NCBI GenBank assembly: GCA_014380615.1
Contig: JACMJM010000055.1
Span: 1-46,497, forward strand
Length of the DNA stretch: 46,497 nucleotides
Source of the DNA: Sphingobacteriaceae bacterium
GTDB lineage: Bacteria > Bacteroidota > Bacteroidia > Sphingobacteriales > Sphingobacteriaceae
Direction: 5' to 3'
In this document: piece after piece, positions 35,243-44,337 of the stretch
Layout of the letters: each line of letters starts with the position of its first letter
Numbering within the stretch: the first letter of the stretch is position 1
The notes under the pieces: model-generated
The model's input: only the letters and a program-made list of their open reading frames with translations
Told to the model about the DNA's origin: nothing
Databases searched by the model: none
Program-made: the position numbers and the translations under genes

Positions 35243-35329
35243 AGGTGTAGATGGTATACACAGATAACCATCACAAACCTAAGTGGTTTTTAAGGATTTT
35301 GAGTACGACAGTAAACTGGTACAGCGATT

Positions 35330-36412
35330 CTAAATGCCTTCAATTCCGAGCATTGCTGCCACCTCATTCAAATCCTTCACCACAGAATTTACCAACGGAA
35401 TCCCATTGATTTTCCGCTGAGCCTCTGCTTCAAGTTCAGGTTCTCCGGGAATTATAAGCGGCTGCGAACCATCAATCGGCTTTGCTGATTTAAAACGTTC
35501 TATCCACTTATCCATATGTGTTTTGAAATCCTCTACCGGACGGAAGCCATCTACACGCATTGCTCCAACAAAATGGCCGATCCCTAATCCCGGAAGATCG
35601 GGGAGAGGGTCCAGGAAGCTTACGAAAGGCGGCACCCAGGGGCCGTAATTGGCACCCGATAGTACGGCGGAGAGTAAATCTACCGTTGCGCTTAGGCCAA
35701 ATCCTTTATGACTGCCGTGTTCCCGGTCGCTGCCAAGAGGCAACAAAGATCCTCCCGATTTGAGAGCGTGTGAATCAGTTGTTGTTTCACCCGAATTTGT
35801 TTGCACCCAGCCTTCGGGTAGCGGTTTACCCGCACGTTGAGCAATTTCCAGCTTTCCGTTTGCCGCTGCCGAAGTCGCCATATCTACGATTACGGGCGGG
35901 TATTTTCCTGCCGGGAAGGCATAGCACATGGGGTTGGTTCCCAACAGCCGCTCGGTAGTAAAGGTAGGCGCAACCAAGGGGCTGGCATTAGTCATCGCGA
36001 TACCGATCATGTCTTTCCTTACAGCCTCCAGCGCATAATATCCCGCAATCCCGAAGTGATTGGAATTTCTCACCGATACCCATCCCGAACCATATTTCTC
36101 CGCCTTTTCTATAGCGAGCTTCATAGCAAAAGGGGCAACTACCAAACCCAGTCCGCTATCGCCGTCTACAGTAGCGGTGGTAGGTGTTTCGTGCACAATG
36201 GTGATTTTGGGTGTAGCGTTAATTCTTTTCTTCTCCCACAACCTGATATAGCCGCTTAAACGTGCCACTCCGTGAGAATCTATACCGCGTAGGTCCGAAG
36301 CGATAAGAACATCCGCAGCGAGTTTCGCATCAGCTTCGGGGCAGCCGATTTTCTTAAATACAGCTTCTGTAAAATTTCTTAAGTTTTGTTCCTGGATGAT
36401 AAATGAACTCAT
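35330..36412 (-). CDS. Ldh family (malate/L-lactate/ureidoglycolate) dehydrogenase
   Basis: A 360-residue NAD(P)-dependent dehydrogenase of the YbiC/AllD/Mdh type-2 family. RGIDSHGVARLSGYIRLWEKK and SNHFGIAGYYALEAVRKDMIG are family signatures, and the substrate-binding His lies in NSNHFG. It is 2 bp downstream of the bshC gene, which suggests an operon. Substrate cannot be settled from sequence. Confidence 0.88.
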   Translation of the reverse strand: MSSFIIQEQNLRNFTEAVFKKIGCPEADAKLAADVLIASDLRGIDSHGVARLSGYIRLWEKKRINATPKITIVHETPTTATVDGDSGLGLVVAPFAMKLAIEKAEKYGSGWVSVRNSNHFGIAGYYALEAVRKDMIGIAMTNASPLVAPTFTTERLLGTNPMCYAFPAGKYPPVIVDMATSAAANGKLEIAQRAGKPLPEGWVQTNSGETTTDSHALKSGGSLLPLGSDREHGSHKGFGLSATVDLLSAVLSGANYGPWVPPFVSFLDPLPDLPGLGIGHFVGAMRVDGFRPVEDFKTHMDKWIERFKSAKPIDGSQPLIIPGEPELEAEAQRKINGIPLVNSVVKDLNEVAAMLGIEGI

Positions 36413-36414
36413 GA

Positions 36415-38013
36415 TTAAGGTTCAAGGATAGTGAATTTAAAATCTAGCGGTTTAAAATGTTTGACAAGTTCGGCAATGAAATTATCGTCGTAAAGTGTAT
36501 AAAATAAACCAAAGTTTTCGGTTCGCTCCTGCAGGCCGTTAGCCGGGAAGTACTTATTACGCAGATGCTCGATTTTAGAGAGAGCGTCCTGATGATTTCT
36601 TTTTTCTGCTTTGATCAGCTTTTGCTCAAGATTGGAAAGAGCGTTTTTGAGCCTCGCTTTAACAGCTTCTGCACTTGGTGCCAGAGTGGAATCAATTTTA
36701 TAAGCCCGCAATTTTAGTTTTTCAAACACCGAACTAAATTCCTGCCATTCACCGGATAAGCTAAGAGTATGTTCTGAATTTTCTACTACCCAGTCTTTTT
36801 TTATGGTGTTAGTATCTTTAAAAAGATCTTTTACAGATAGATTTAGTCGATTTAGTTGATTGCTGAACGACTCTCCGGTAACTAAGGCTGAATTTCTAGG
36901 TATCAAAATCGGAAAACTGATTCCGTACTGATCGAAGTTTTGTTTTAATTGAAGCCAGTAAACAATCTCGGCTCCGCCGCCTATGTATGCGAGATTTGGC
37001 AAAATCACTTCCTGATAAAGCGGCCTCATTACCACATTCGGGCTAAATCTTTCGGGGTAAAGATCTATTTCTGTAGCAAGCTCAAGTTCGTTAAACGTGA
37101 TTGTTGTATTTAAAACCTCCCATCTTTTATTTTCATACACAAGCCGCTCTCTCAAACCATCTTTCAAATAAAAAAAATTGATTTCTCTTGCATGCACCTG
37201 AGTATTAAAACCCGATGCCTGCAGGTTTTTTGAGGTTTCGGTAATAGCTCTAAAGCTATTTTGCTCCAGGATATCTGCTTTTATAATCGGAGCGAATTGC
37301 TTTTTTAACTCAGCGTCATCCGCATCCAGAATCACCAGCCCATATTTGGCGAAAATATGATGAACAAGATAGCGGGTGGCATCTGCGAGAGTAGTATGGT
37401 TTAAATAGGCTTCCTCTAAAATTGCTGATAGTTTTTTTGTGTTTTCGGAAAAGCCTAAGGCGTTTTGGTAGGATTTTAAGGTATCCCGAATGCTTATCGG
37501 ATCAATTCTGCCCGTAGCACCTTTAGCATCGTCGTTCCATGTGTGTTTTTTTCCATGAAGCTTAACATGATTAATCTCTTCAAAATCATGATCCTCGGTG
37601 GCCATCCAATAAACTGGCACAAAGATTTTATGGGGATGGATAGATTTTAATTCGGCAGCCAGATTAATGGCGGTTACAATTTTGTATATAAAATAAAGTG
37701 GGCCGGTAAAAATATTTAGCTGATGGCCAGTGGTAACTGTAAAGGTATCCGGGCGACTGAGAGAATTAATATTTTCGTGCACCAGGGCTGATTCTGTGTT
37801 TTGATATCCAGCATCAGAATACTGCTTCTTCAAAACATTTACCAGAACACTTCTATTGGCAGAAACTTTTTTTTCTGCTATTACCGTGTTAAAACTTTGG
37901 GCCGTCGGCCAGTTTGAGATAAAAGCTTTAAGGTTGGGATCCTCAGAAATGTAGCTGAGCAAGGTTGCCGAAAAACTATTCGTATCGCTATAATCGATGT
38001 AGGTTGCTTTCAT
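36415..38013 (-). CDS. bshC: Bacillithiol biosynthesis cysteine-adding enzyme
   Basis: A 532-residue BshC that adds cysteine to glucosaminyl-malate, the last step of bacillithiol synthesis. VTTGHQLNIFTGPLYFIYK and WMATEDHDFEEINH are the conserved catalytic segments, and a coiled coil (about 425-495) is typical. Bacillithiol is the low-molecular thiol of many Bacteroidota and may carry the persulfide used by the sulfur island. bshA and bshB are not in the window. Confidence 0.94.
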   Translation of the reverse strand: MKATYIDYSDTNSFSATLLSYISEDPNLKAFISNWPTAQSFNTVIAEKKVSANRSVLVNVLKKQYSDAGYQNTESALVHENINSLSRPDTFTVTTGHQLNIFTGPLYFIYKIVTAINLAAELKSIHPHKIFVPVYWMATEDHDFEEINHVKLHGKKHTWNDDAKGATGRIDPISIRDTLKSYQNALGFSENTKKLSAILEEAYLNHTTLADATRYLVHHIFAKYGLVILDADDAELKKQFAPIIKADILEQNSFRAITETSKNLQASGFNTQVHAREINFFYLKDGLRERLVYENKRWEVLNTTITFNELELATEIDLYPERFSPNVVMRPLYQEVILPNLAYIGGGAEIVYWLQLKQNFDQYGISFPILIPRNSALVTGESFSNQLNRLNLSVKDLFKDTNTIKKDWVVENSEHTLSLSGEWQEFSSVFEKLKLRAYKIDSTLAPSAEAVKARLKNALSNLEQKLIKAEKRNHQDALSKIEHLRNKYFPANGLQERTENFGLFYTLYDDNFIAELVKHFKPLDFKFTILEP

Positions 38014-38030
38014 CGTGGAAACGAAAATAA

Positions 38031-38050
38031 GGGGAAATCTTTAATTCCCC
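38031..38050 (-). terminator. Terminator after rimO
   Basis: GGGGAA (38031-38036) pairs with TTCCCC (38045-38050). On the minus strand the stem is followed by TTATTTT, ending the ftsY-rimO operon before bshC. Confidence 0.6.
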
Positions 38051-38062
38051 TGTGATGTACTA

Positions 38063-39391
38063 TTATTTGACAATTTGTCCATATAAATCAAAATCCTCGG
38101 CCCGATCTATTTTTACTTTAACAAAGCTGCCAACAGTGGCGTAATTTGTACTGGCATGTAGAAGTACTTCATTGTCCACTTCCGGCGAATCAAATTCGGT
38201 TCTGCCTACAAAGTAATCGCCCTCTTTTTTGTCGATCAGGACTTTATAGGTGTTGCCAATTTTATCTTGATTTTTATCGAAAGAGATCGATTGTTGAATA
38301 TCCATGATCTCTTCTACTCGTTGTTCCTTTATTTCTTCAGGAACATTATCTTCGAGCGAGTGAGCGTGAGTTTTTTCTTCGTGAGAATAGGTGAAGCATC
38401 CTAAACGATCAAATCGGGTTTCTTCTACCCAGTTTTTCATCTCCTGGAAGTCTTGTTCAGTCTCCCCTGGGTAACCGCAAATTAAAGTTGTTCTTAAAGC
38501 GATATCAGGAACTTTGTTACGGATGGCATCTACCAGATCGATGGTTTTTTGCTTTCCGATTCCCCTGCGCATAGATTTCAGCATATCATCACTGATGTGT
38601 TGCAGGGGCATATCCAGGTAGTTGCAGATATTTGAACGCTCGTTCATTACGTCTAATATCTCCATCGGGAAACCTGATGGGTAAGCGTATTGCAGGCGAA
38701 TCCATTCCAATCCTTCAACATCAGAAAGGTGGCGGAGGAGTTCATCCAGGTTACGTTTTCCATAAAGATCCAAACCGTAATAAGTAAGGTCCTGAGCTAT
38801 TACTACTAGTTCTTTTGTTCCGTTACGAACCAAGCTTTTAGCTTCTTTTACCAATTCTTCAATTGGCCTGGATACATGTTTGCCGCGCATTAGCGGAATA
38901 GCACAAAACGAACAGGGACGATTGCATCCTTCGGAAATTTTAAAGTAAGCGAAATGAGAAGGAGTAGTTAATAAACGCTCGCCAAGCAATTCGTATTTAT
39001 AGTCGGCACCCAGGTTGGTAAGGATGTTTTGAAGGTCGTTGGTGCCAAAGAAAGCGTCAACATTTGAAAGCTCGGCTTCAAGCTCCGGTTTATAGCGTTC
39101 GGACAGGCAGCCAGTGACAACTACTTTGCCTACTTTTCCCTGCGCTTTAAGTTCGCTGTATTGTAAGATGGTATCGATTGATTCTTGCTTTGCGTTGTCG
39201 ATAAAGCCGCAGGTGTTGATTACAATGATGTCATCTTTAGCGATGATGCCTGATTCGTGAACAACATCAATCTGATTGCCTTTCAATTGTCCCATCAAAA
39301 CTTCGGAGTCGTAGACGTTTTTGGAGCAGCCAAGCGTTATGACGTTAACCCGGGGTTTTTTTGGAGCTGTTATAATTTTTTTAGTCTTCAT
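38063..39391 (-). CDS. rimO: Ribosomal protein S12 methylthiotransferase
   Basis: A 442-residue radical-SAM enzyme that methylthiolates Asp of ribosomal protein S12. The N-terminal UPF0004 domain starts NVITLGCSKNVYDSEVLMGQL, and the radical-SAM cluster is CNRPCSFCAIP (CxxxCxxC). A TRAM domain closes the protein. The iron-sulfur sites are intact. ATG 39391 is chosen over the adjacent GTG. Confidence 0.95.
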   Translation of the reverse strand: MKTKKIITAPKKPRVNVITLGCSKNVYDSEVLMGQLKGNQIDVVHESGIIAKDDIIVINTCGFIDNAKQESIDTILQYSELKAQGKVGKVVVTGCLSERYKPELEAELSNVDAFFGTNDLQNILTNLGADYKYELLGERLLTTPSHFAYFKISEGCNRPCSFCAIPLMRGKHVSRPIEELVKEAKSLVRNGTKELVVIAQDLTYYGLDLYGKRNLDELLRHLSDVEGLEWIRLQYAYPSGFPMEILDVMNERSNICNYLDMPLQHISDDMLKSMRRGIGKQKTIDLVDAIRNKVPDIALRTTLICGYPGETEQDFQEMKNWVEETRFDRLGCFTYSHEEKTHAHSLEDNVPEEIKEQRVEEIMDIQQSISFDKNQDKIGNTYKVLIDKKEGDYFVGRTEFDSPEVDNEVLLHASTNYATVGSFVKVKIDRAEDFDLYGQIVK

Positions 39392-39405
39392 CACTAATCA
39401 GCAGT

Positions 39406-39672
39406 TTATGGAAAAAGTTTGTAAATTTCTTTGCGATGCAGAATTCTTTCGAAACTGATAAGAGCTTCAGTTATCTTGAGTCCGATGCGATAGTCACCTA
39501 ATCTTATACGGTAGAATTCTTTGTAACCCTTTAGTTTTTTAAGATTTTGAATTTGAGCTAGTTCAGAGTAGGCGGGTATCTCCTGGAAAACTAAATATTC
39601 GACTTTACTTCGGGTTTTTTCAGGAATTTGAGAAAGATCCTTTAAAAATTTGCGGTTAAAATTAACCTCCAC
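39406..39672 (-). CDS. RelE/ParE-type toxin
   Basis: An 88-residue RelE/ParE-fold protein. FNRKFLKDLSQIPEKTRSKVEYLVF is the N-terminal helix pair and KLKGYKEFYRIRLGDYRIGLKI is the conserved beta sheet with Tyr-Arg-Ile-Arg. RelE-type toxins cut mRNA on the ribosome; ParE-type ones poison gyrase. It starts with GTG at 39672, overlapping the antitoxin stop by one base (TAGTG), so translation is coupled. Confidence 0.82.
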   Translation of the reverse strand: MEVNFNRKFLKDLSQIPEKTRSKVEYLVFQEIPAYSELAQIQNLKKLKGYKEFYRIRLGDYRIGLKITEALISFERILHRKEIYKLFP

Positions 39673-39887
39673 TATTTTGACTTACTTAATTTCTTGTAGT
39701 ATTCGATCGCTTCATTAAGTTGCAAAGACTCTATAGGATTGTTTTGCTTTATAGCTTCCGCAATCCCTATATCCTCTTTATCGTCTTGAGATAAAATTTG
39801 AGCATTAAACCCCATTTTTTTAGCAAAGTCTTCTAAAAGGGAAAGTTCCTCTTCATTTTCAGTGTGTATGATGATGCTGTGGCTCAT
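39672..39887 (-). CDS. Antitoxin of the RelE-type pair
   Basis: A 71-residue acidic protein lying directly before the toxin gene. SHSIIIHTENEEELSLLEDFAKKMGF resembles the small antitoxins that precede RelE in Bacteroidota. The rest is a helical tail (AIKQNNPIESLQLNEAIEYYKKL) suited to wrap the toxin. I start at ATG 39887, not the TTG at 39893. Its identity rests on position as well as sequence. Confidence 0.75.
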   Translation of the reverse strand: MSHSIIIHTENEEELSLLEDFAKKMGFNAQILSQDDKEDIGIAEAIKQNNPIESLQLNEAIEYYKKLSKSK

Positions 39888-39908
39888 ACTCAAATTTACT
39901 TAATTAAA

Positions 39909-40871
39909 TTATTTGAAAAGGCTTTCGACGAACTCTTTTTTGTTAAACAGCTGTAAATCGTTTATTCCCTCGCCAACTCCAATATACTTTACCGGAATTT
40001 TAAACTGATCAGAAATGCCTATTACTACGCCACCTTTTGCCGTTCCATCTAATTTAGTTAAAGCTAAAGCATTAACGTCTGTTGCCTGGGTGAATTGTGT
40101 ACACTGCTCAATGGCGTTTTGTCCTGTAGAAGCGTCAAGTACTAAAAGAATCTCATGCGGGGCCCCGGGAACCACTTTCTGCATCACATTTTTAATCTTT
40201 GTAAGCTCGTTCATCAGCGCAACTTTATTGTGCAAGCGGCCAGCAGTGTCAATAATCGCCACGTCCTCGCCAGACGCAACAGCAGACTGTAGTGTATCGA
40301 AAGCTACCGAAGCAGGGTCTGAGCCCATTGGCTGCGCAACTACCCGAACATCAACACGTTCGCCCCAGAGTTTCAACTGCTCCACTGCCGCAGCTCTGAA
40401 TGTATCTGCTGCTCCTAAAACTACTTTACTTCCTGCCTGCTTTAGCTTATGGGCAAGCTTGCCGATAGTTGTGGTTTTGCCCACGCCGTTAACGCCCACC
40501 ACCATAATCACATAAGGTTTATGGCTGCCGTATTCAAAACTGTCGAAATCGCTGCTGTTATTTTCAGCAAGCAGTTCCTGAATCTCGGCTCGTAAAATGC
40601 CGTTGAGTTCAGACGTGTTAACGTATTTATCACGTGATACGCGCTCTTCAATTCTCCCGATAATTTTAAGCGTGGTGCTTACGCCAACATCTGAAGTAAC
40701 CAGAATTTCTTCTAACTCATCTAATACTTCCTCATCAACAGTCGATTTGCCGATTACAGCCTTAGTAAGTTTAGAGAATAAGCCTTCCTTTGTTTTTTCA
40801 AGGCCTTTATCTAAGGCTTCCTGTTCAACCGGAGAGGTTTCTTTCTTTTTAAAAAAATCAAATAATCCCAT
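39909..40871 (-). CDS. ftsY: Signal recognition particle receptor FtsY
   Basis: A 320-residue SRP GTPase that docks ribosome-SRP complexes at the membrane. The N domain (1-110) is followed by the G domain with GVNGVGKTTTIGKLA, DTAGRLHN and TKLDGTAKGG. The acidic A domain is very short, as in many Bacteroidota. It is separated from DUF4295 by a terminator and is followed by the toxin-antitoxin pair. Confidence 0.96.
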   Translation of the reverse strand: MGLFDFFKKKETSPVEQEALDKGLEKTKEGLFSKLTKAVIGKSTVDEEVLDELEEILVTSDVGVSTTLKIIGRIEERVSRDKYVNTSELNGILRAEIQELLAENNSSDFDSFEYGSHKPYVIMVVGVNGVGKTTTIGKLAHKLKQAGSKVVLGAADTFRAAAVEQLKLWGERVDVRVVAQPMGSDPASVAFDTLQSAVASGEDVAIIDTAGRLHNKVALMNELTKIKNVMQKVVPGAPHEILLVLDASTGQNAIEQCTQFTQATDVNALALTKLDGTAKGGVVIGISDQFKIPVKYIGVGEGINDLQLFNKKEFVESLFK

Positions 40872-40937
40872 GATTTAGATGTTCGGATTTTAAATGTGCG
40901 GATGTACGGTGGCATCACTACAGATAAATACAAAAAA

Positions 40938-40965
40938 AGCCCTCCTGATTTTAATCGGGACGGCT
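40938..40965 (-). terminator. Terminator after the rpmB-rpmG-DUF4295 genes
   Basis: Arms AGCCCTCCTGAT (40938-40949) and ATCGGGACGGCT (40954-40965) are largely complementary, with three mismatched or wobble positions. On the minus strand the stem is followed by TTTTTTT. It separates the ribosomal protein genes from ftsY. Confidence 0.7.
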
Positions 40966-40989
40966 CTTTATATTTTTAAAGAAAAAAGA

Positions 40990-41154
40990 CTAGTCTTTTT
41001 TTGCTTCAGCAATTGCGTCTTTAACGTGATCGTTATGTGCAATAATTTCTTTAAATGTGTAAGCGCCGGTTTTAGGAGACTTTACCATTGTAATTACTTT
41101 GGAATATTCTTTACCTTTTCCGGTTTTCAGGGTTGCAACTACTTTCTTTGCCAT
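40990..41154 (-). CDS. DUF4295 domain protein
   Basis: A 54-residue basic protein (begins MAKKVVATLKTGKGKEYSKV, ends AIAEAKKD) of the DUF4295 family. It follows rpmB and rpmG in most Bacteroidota and is probably ribosome-associated, though its role is unknown. Its ATG is at 41154. Confidence 0.9.
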   Translation of the reverse strand: MAKKVVATLKTGKGKEYSKVITMVKSPKTGAYTFKEIIAHNDHVKDAIAEAKKD

Positions 41155-41228
41155 GTCTTTTTTATAATGATTGATTAGACGAATGAATGGATTATTCTAT
41201 CCTTCTATCATTCAGTCATTCTATCCTT

Positions 41229-41411
41229 TTATTTTATCTCTTTGTGAACAGTTACTTTTCTCATGTGCGGGTTGAACTTTTTCAGTTCTAAACGCTCAGT
41301 AGTGTTCTTTTTGTTTTTTGTGGTGATATAACGAGACATCCCAGGTACGCCACTTTCTTTTTGCTCAGTACATTCTAAAATAACCTGAACTCTGTTACCT
41401 TTCTTAGCCAT
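41229..41411 (-). CDS. rpmG: 50S ribosomal protein L33
   Basis: A 60-residue L33. [15 protein letters not shown] and [19 protein letters not shown] are the family segments. It has only one cysteine, so it is the zinc-free form. Confidence 0.95.
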   Translation of the reverse strand: MAKKGNRVQVILECTEQKESGVPGMSRYITTKNKKNTTERLELKKFNPHMRKVTVHKEIK

Positions 41412-41430
41412 TTCTTTTCTTTATAATAGA

Positions 41431-41664
41431 TTATATAGATCCTTTTTTAAGGAATTTATTAACTACGGCTGTAATACCGTTTTTGTTGATCGTTTTAATA
41501 GCTGAAGTAGAAACTTTTAGCGTGATCCAACGTCCTTCTTCAGGGATGAAAAACTTTTTTACCTGTAAATTAGGATGAAATTTACGTTTGGTTTTAACAT
41601 TTGAGTTAGAAACGTTATAACCATTCATTGACATTTTTCCTGTTAAATCACAAATTCTCGACAT
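41431..41664 (-). CDS. rpmB: 50S ribosomal protein L28
   Basis: A 77-residue L28 (begins MSRICDLTGKMSMNGYNVSN, followed by KTKRKFHPNLQ). It lacks a second Cys pair, so it is the zinc-free form. It is the first gene of the ribosomal operon. Confidence 0.95.
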   Translation of the reverse strand: MSRICDLTGKMSMNGYNVSNSNVKTKRKFHPNLQVKKFFIPEEGRWITLKVSTSAIKTINKNGITAVVNKFLKKGSI

Positions 41665-41993
41665 GACTATAGTATAATGTAATATTTTTTAAACTCGCCT
41701 CTTTAAAGAGTTTGCAAATATCCGAAGAAGAAACCACATACGCAACTAAAAATTAGAAAAATAATAAGCTAATTTCCAGGCCCCATTAAGGGTTTTCTCA
41801 GGTTAATTCAATAAGTGTTTAGCTGCTGTTTAAAAATGATAGCCTTCGGTTCCCGAGACTTAGCAAACTGTAGTATTTTTTTTAAATTATCGGATGATTT
41901 ATATCTGTTGCGGCATTATTTCTGAAATCTTTTTAACTTGTGCGCCAGAATAGCAATTAACCAATTCTTCTAATTAACATTCATATAATAACT
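41665..41993. other. Divergent intergenic region of rpmB and the acetate genes
   Basis: A 329-bp region without a gene. On the minus side it carries the rpmB promoter area, with a 12-bp perfect palindrome CTCTTTAAAGAG (41699-41710). On the plus side it must hold the promoter of the DUF485-symporter unit. I see no clear TAnnTTTG box next to the 41994 start. No RNA gene or repeat was recognised. Confidence 0.5.
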
Positions 41994-42278
41994 ATGCTTC
42001 ACGAACCTGCTGCTGAAGTCGGCATTGAAAATGCTTCGAAAAAGAAGGCCTCTCTGGGCGTTTGGTTCTTCTTTCTGTACCTGATATTTTATGGAGGGTT
42101 TGTAGTAATAGGAGTTTTAAATTATGAATTACTTGCTACGGAAGTTGTTGCCGGATTAAATCTGGCACTGGTTTATGGTATAGGATTGATAGTTTTCGCT
42201 GTATTACTTGGCATGCTATATAATTTTTTATGCTCTAAGTATGAAGATGATTTGAATACAAAGGAGGTTCAGGAATGA
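41994..42278 (+). CDS. DUF485 membrane protein
   Basis: A 94-residue protein with two membrane helices (about 24-43 and 55-77) of the DUF485 family, which usually precedes the acetate symporter gene actP (as yjcH does in E. coli). It overlaps the symporter by 4 bp (ATGA) and probably helps its assembly or regulation. Confidence 0.88.
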   Translation: MLHEPAAEVGIENASKKKASLGVWFFFLYLIFYGGFVVIGVLNYELLATEVVAGLNLALVYGIGLIVFAVLLGMLYNFLCSKYEDDLNTKEVQE

Positions 42279-44194
42279 TTTACGAGGTTTCTTACATCGC
42301 GATATTCTTCTTTGTTATTTTCGTTGGCCTTGTTCTGGGCCTTTCATTTTATTTTGCTCGTAAAACAAGTACCGCATCTTCCTATTATGCCGCGGGCGGA
42401 CAAATTCACTGGGCGGTAAATGGTATCGCTTTCGCGGGAGATTATCTGTCGGCAGCATCGTTTTTGGGCATTTGCGGAATGATCGCTACCGTAGGTTTTG
42501 ACGGATTTTTGTATTCTATCGGATTTTTGGCGGGCTGGATCGTCGCACTTTTCCTCATTGCCGAACCTTTAAAAAGGCTCGGTAAATACACGTTTACTGA
42601 TGCGCTCAACTCTACTTTTAAATCCAGAGCCATTACGTTAACCGCCGCAATCAGTACCCTGATTGTCTCTATCTTCTACTTAATTCCCCAAATGGTGGGA
42701 GCAGGAGATTTGGTGACACCTCTTTTAGGATTCCCGCATTGGGTAGGAGTGGTGCTGGTGGGCGCTGTAGTTATATATATAGTTGCCAGCGCGGGTATGA
42801 CATCGACAACTTACGTGCAGTTTATAAAAGGTGCCTTACTGCTTCTTTTATCAATTATATTAACCATTTACATCCTTAAAAACGGTTTTACGTTAAACCC
42901 CGATCAAAAAGGTAAAACCTATCATAAATTCCTAACGCTTTCTCCTCAAATGGCGGATACCAATGTGGTTAGCGTGGATGGCTGGAAGGTGGTTTCGCAA
43001 CAACAGGTAAAAGGGAAAAATTTTGTAAAGTTGGAACAGACTGGTATAGAGAGGTGGTTTCATCTTGTAAATAAGGAAAATACTTATTCTTTAAAAGAGG
43101 CACTTTCAATATCTGATGGAGATAGCGGAACGAAACTATATAACGGACAGCCCAAAGGAAATGCGAATTTCTTTCAGGTGGGGCATCTGAGTAAAATAAT
43201 TGTCGACGGAAAAGAAGTTGACAAAACCGGCGTCGTTGGCCCTTTTCAATTTTTGTCGACTATCCGCGAAAGCGAAATTGTTCGGTTTTCGGAAGTTAAA
43301 TTTACCGATGGAGGTAAAAAAGTTTCTTTATTTATTCAAAACGTAACGTCGGGGGAAGACTTCATGCTTCCCGGCCTGAAATATAAGATTGGAAAAGGAG
43401 CGAGTGTTTGGAGCCGCCTCGATTTTATTTCATTAATGCTTGCCTTATTTTTAGGAACTGCTGCCTTGCCGCATATTCTTATTCGGTATTATACGGTTAA
43501 ATCTCAGCGCGATGCCCGTAAATCAACCATTTTAGCCATTGCCGCTATCGGTGCGTTCTATGTACTAACACTCTATATGGGGCTTGGCGCGGCAATTAAC
43601 GGTGTTCAGGATGTTGAATCGAGTAATATGGCGGCACCGCTTTTGGCTAAAGGCTTCGGGGTAGTGTTGTTCTCTATCATTTCGGCGGTTGCTTTCGCTA
43701 CTATTTTAGGTACGGTGGCCGGACTTATCATTGCTTCATCGGGAGCAATTGCCCACGATTTGATGGACAATTACTTCAAAATAGATCTTAGCGATGGTAA
43801 AAAAGTTAAAGCCGGGAAAATCGCGGCCTTTGGGGTGGGAATTTTCGCCATTGGCTTAGGTATAGCATTTAAGGGGATGAATGTGTCGTTTTTGGTAGGA
43901 TGGGCCTTTTCCATTGCGGCTTCCGCAAATTTGCCGGCAATTCTTTTCCTTCTTTTTTGGAAAAGAACCACAGCAAGTGGTATAGCAGCATCCATTGTGG
44001 TTGGAATTACTTCATCCTTACTGATTATTCTTACATCACCCACTATGTGGGACCGTTATGGGCTGGATGCGGCAAGTGCCATACATAAGCTTGATAACCC
44101 GGCGATTATTTCGTTTCCGCTGGCAGTGTTAACGGCATACGTGGTGTCGTTAATGACGAAGAAGTCGGGTAACGTAAAAGTGATTAGTTCTTAA
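42275..44194 (+). CDS. actP: Sodium:solute symporter, acetate permease (ActP-type)
   Basis: A 639-residue SLC5-fold symporter with about 13 membrane helices; ISAVAFATILGTVAGLIIASSGAIAHDL is characteristic of the acetate/solute symporter branch. A ~135-residue hydrophilic insert (about residues 205-375) splits the helices, so it is longer than E. coli ActP. Adjacent acs and the DUF485 gene support acetate uptake, though other short acids are possible. Confidence 0.85.
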   Translation: MIYEVSYIAIFFFVIFVGLVLGLSFYFARKTSTASSYYAAGGQIHWAVNGIAFAGDYLSAASFLGICGMIATVGFDGFLYSIGFLAGWIVALFLIAEPLKRLGKYTFTDALNSTFKSRAITLTAAISTLIVSIFYLIPQMVGAGDLVTPLLGFPHWVGVVLVGAVVIYIVASAGMTSTTYVQFIKGALLLLLSIILTIYILKNGFTLNPDQKGKTYHKFLTLSPQMADTNVVSVDGWKVVSQQQVKGKNFVKLEQTGIERWFHLVNKENTYSLKEALSISDGDSGTKLYNGQPKGNANFFQVGHLSKIIVDGKEVDKTGVVGPFQFLSTIRESEIVRFSEVKFTDGGKKVSLFIQNVTSGEDFMLPGLKYKIGKGASVWSRLDFISLMLALFLGTAALPHILIRYYTVKSQRDARKSTILAIAAIGAFYVLTLYMGLGAAINGVQDVESSNMAAPLLAKGFGVVLFSIISAVAFATILGTVAGLIIASSGAIAHDLMDNYFKIDLSDGKKVKAGKIAAFGVGIFAIGLGIAFKGMNVSFLVGWAFSIAASANLPAILFLLFWKRTTASGIAASIVVGITSSLLIILTSPTMWDRYGLDAASAIHKLDNPAIISFPLAVLTAYVVSLMTKKSGNVKVISS

Positions 44195-44221
44195 TATCAA
44201 TTAATTGCGCGAAATTATTAC

Positions 44222-44306
44222 GCAGGTGTTATCCCGGTTTGTCGGGAAAAACTTAGTTATGCGATATGCTGAAACACCTGCCCGACACAGGCGGGAGTTC
44301 AGTATA
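44222..44306. repeat. Overlapping hairpins / REP-like element between the symporter gene and acs
   Basis: GCAGGTGTT (44222-44230) pairs perfectly with AACACCTGC (44273-44281), enclosing a hairpin TCCCG/CGGGA (about 44232-44247). The second arm also forms the start of a different, strong hairpin: TATGCTGAA (44265-44273) with TTCAGTATA (44298-44306), and CCTGCC (44277-44282) with GGCGGG (44290-44295). The two folds are mutually exclusive. It may be a REP-like element or a regulatory RNA. Confidence 0.55.
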
Positions 44307-44337
44307 ACACTAAAAAGATAATTAGTATAAAATATAA

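Noticed and set aside
35304..35317. CRP-like operator upstream of the FAD-Rieske gene
   Set aside because: The bases at the expected distance from TAGGTTTG do not form the palindrome; only short accidental matches are present.
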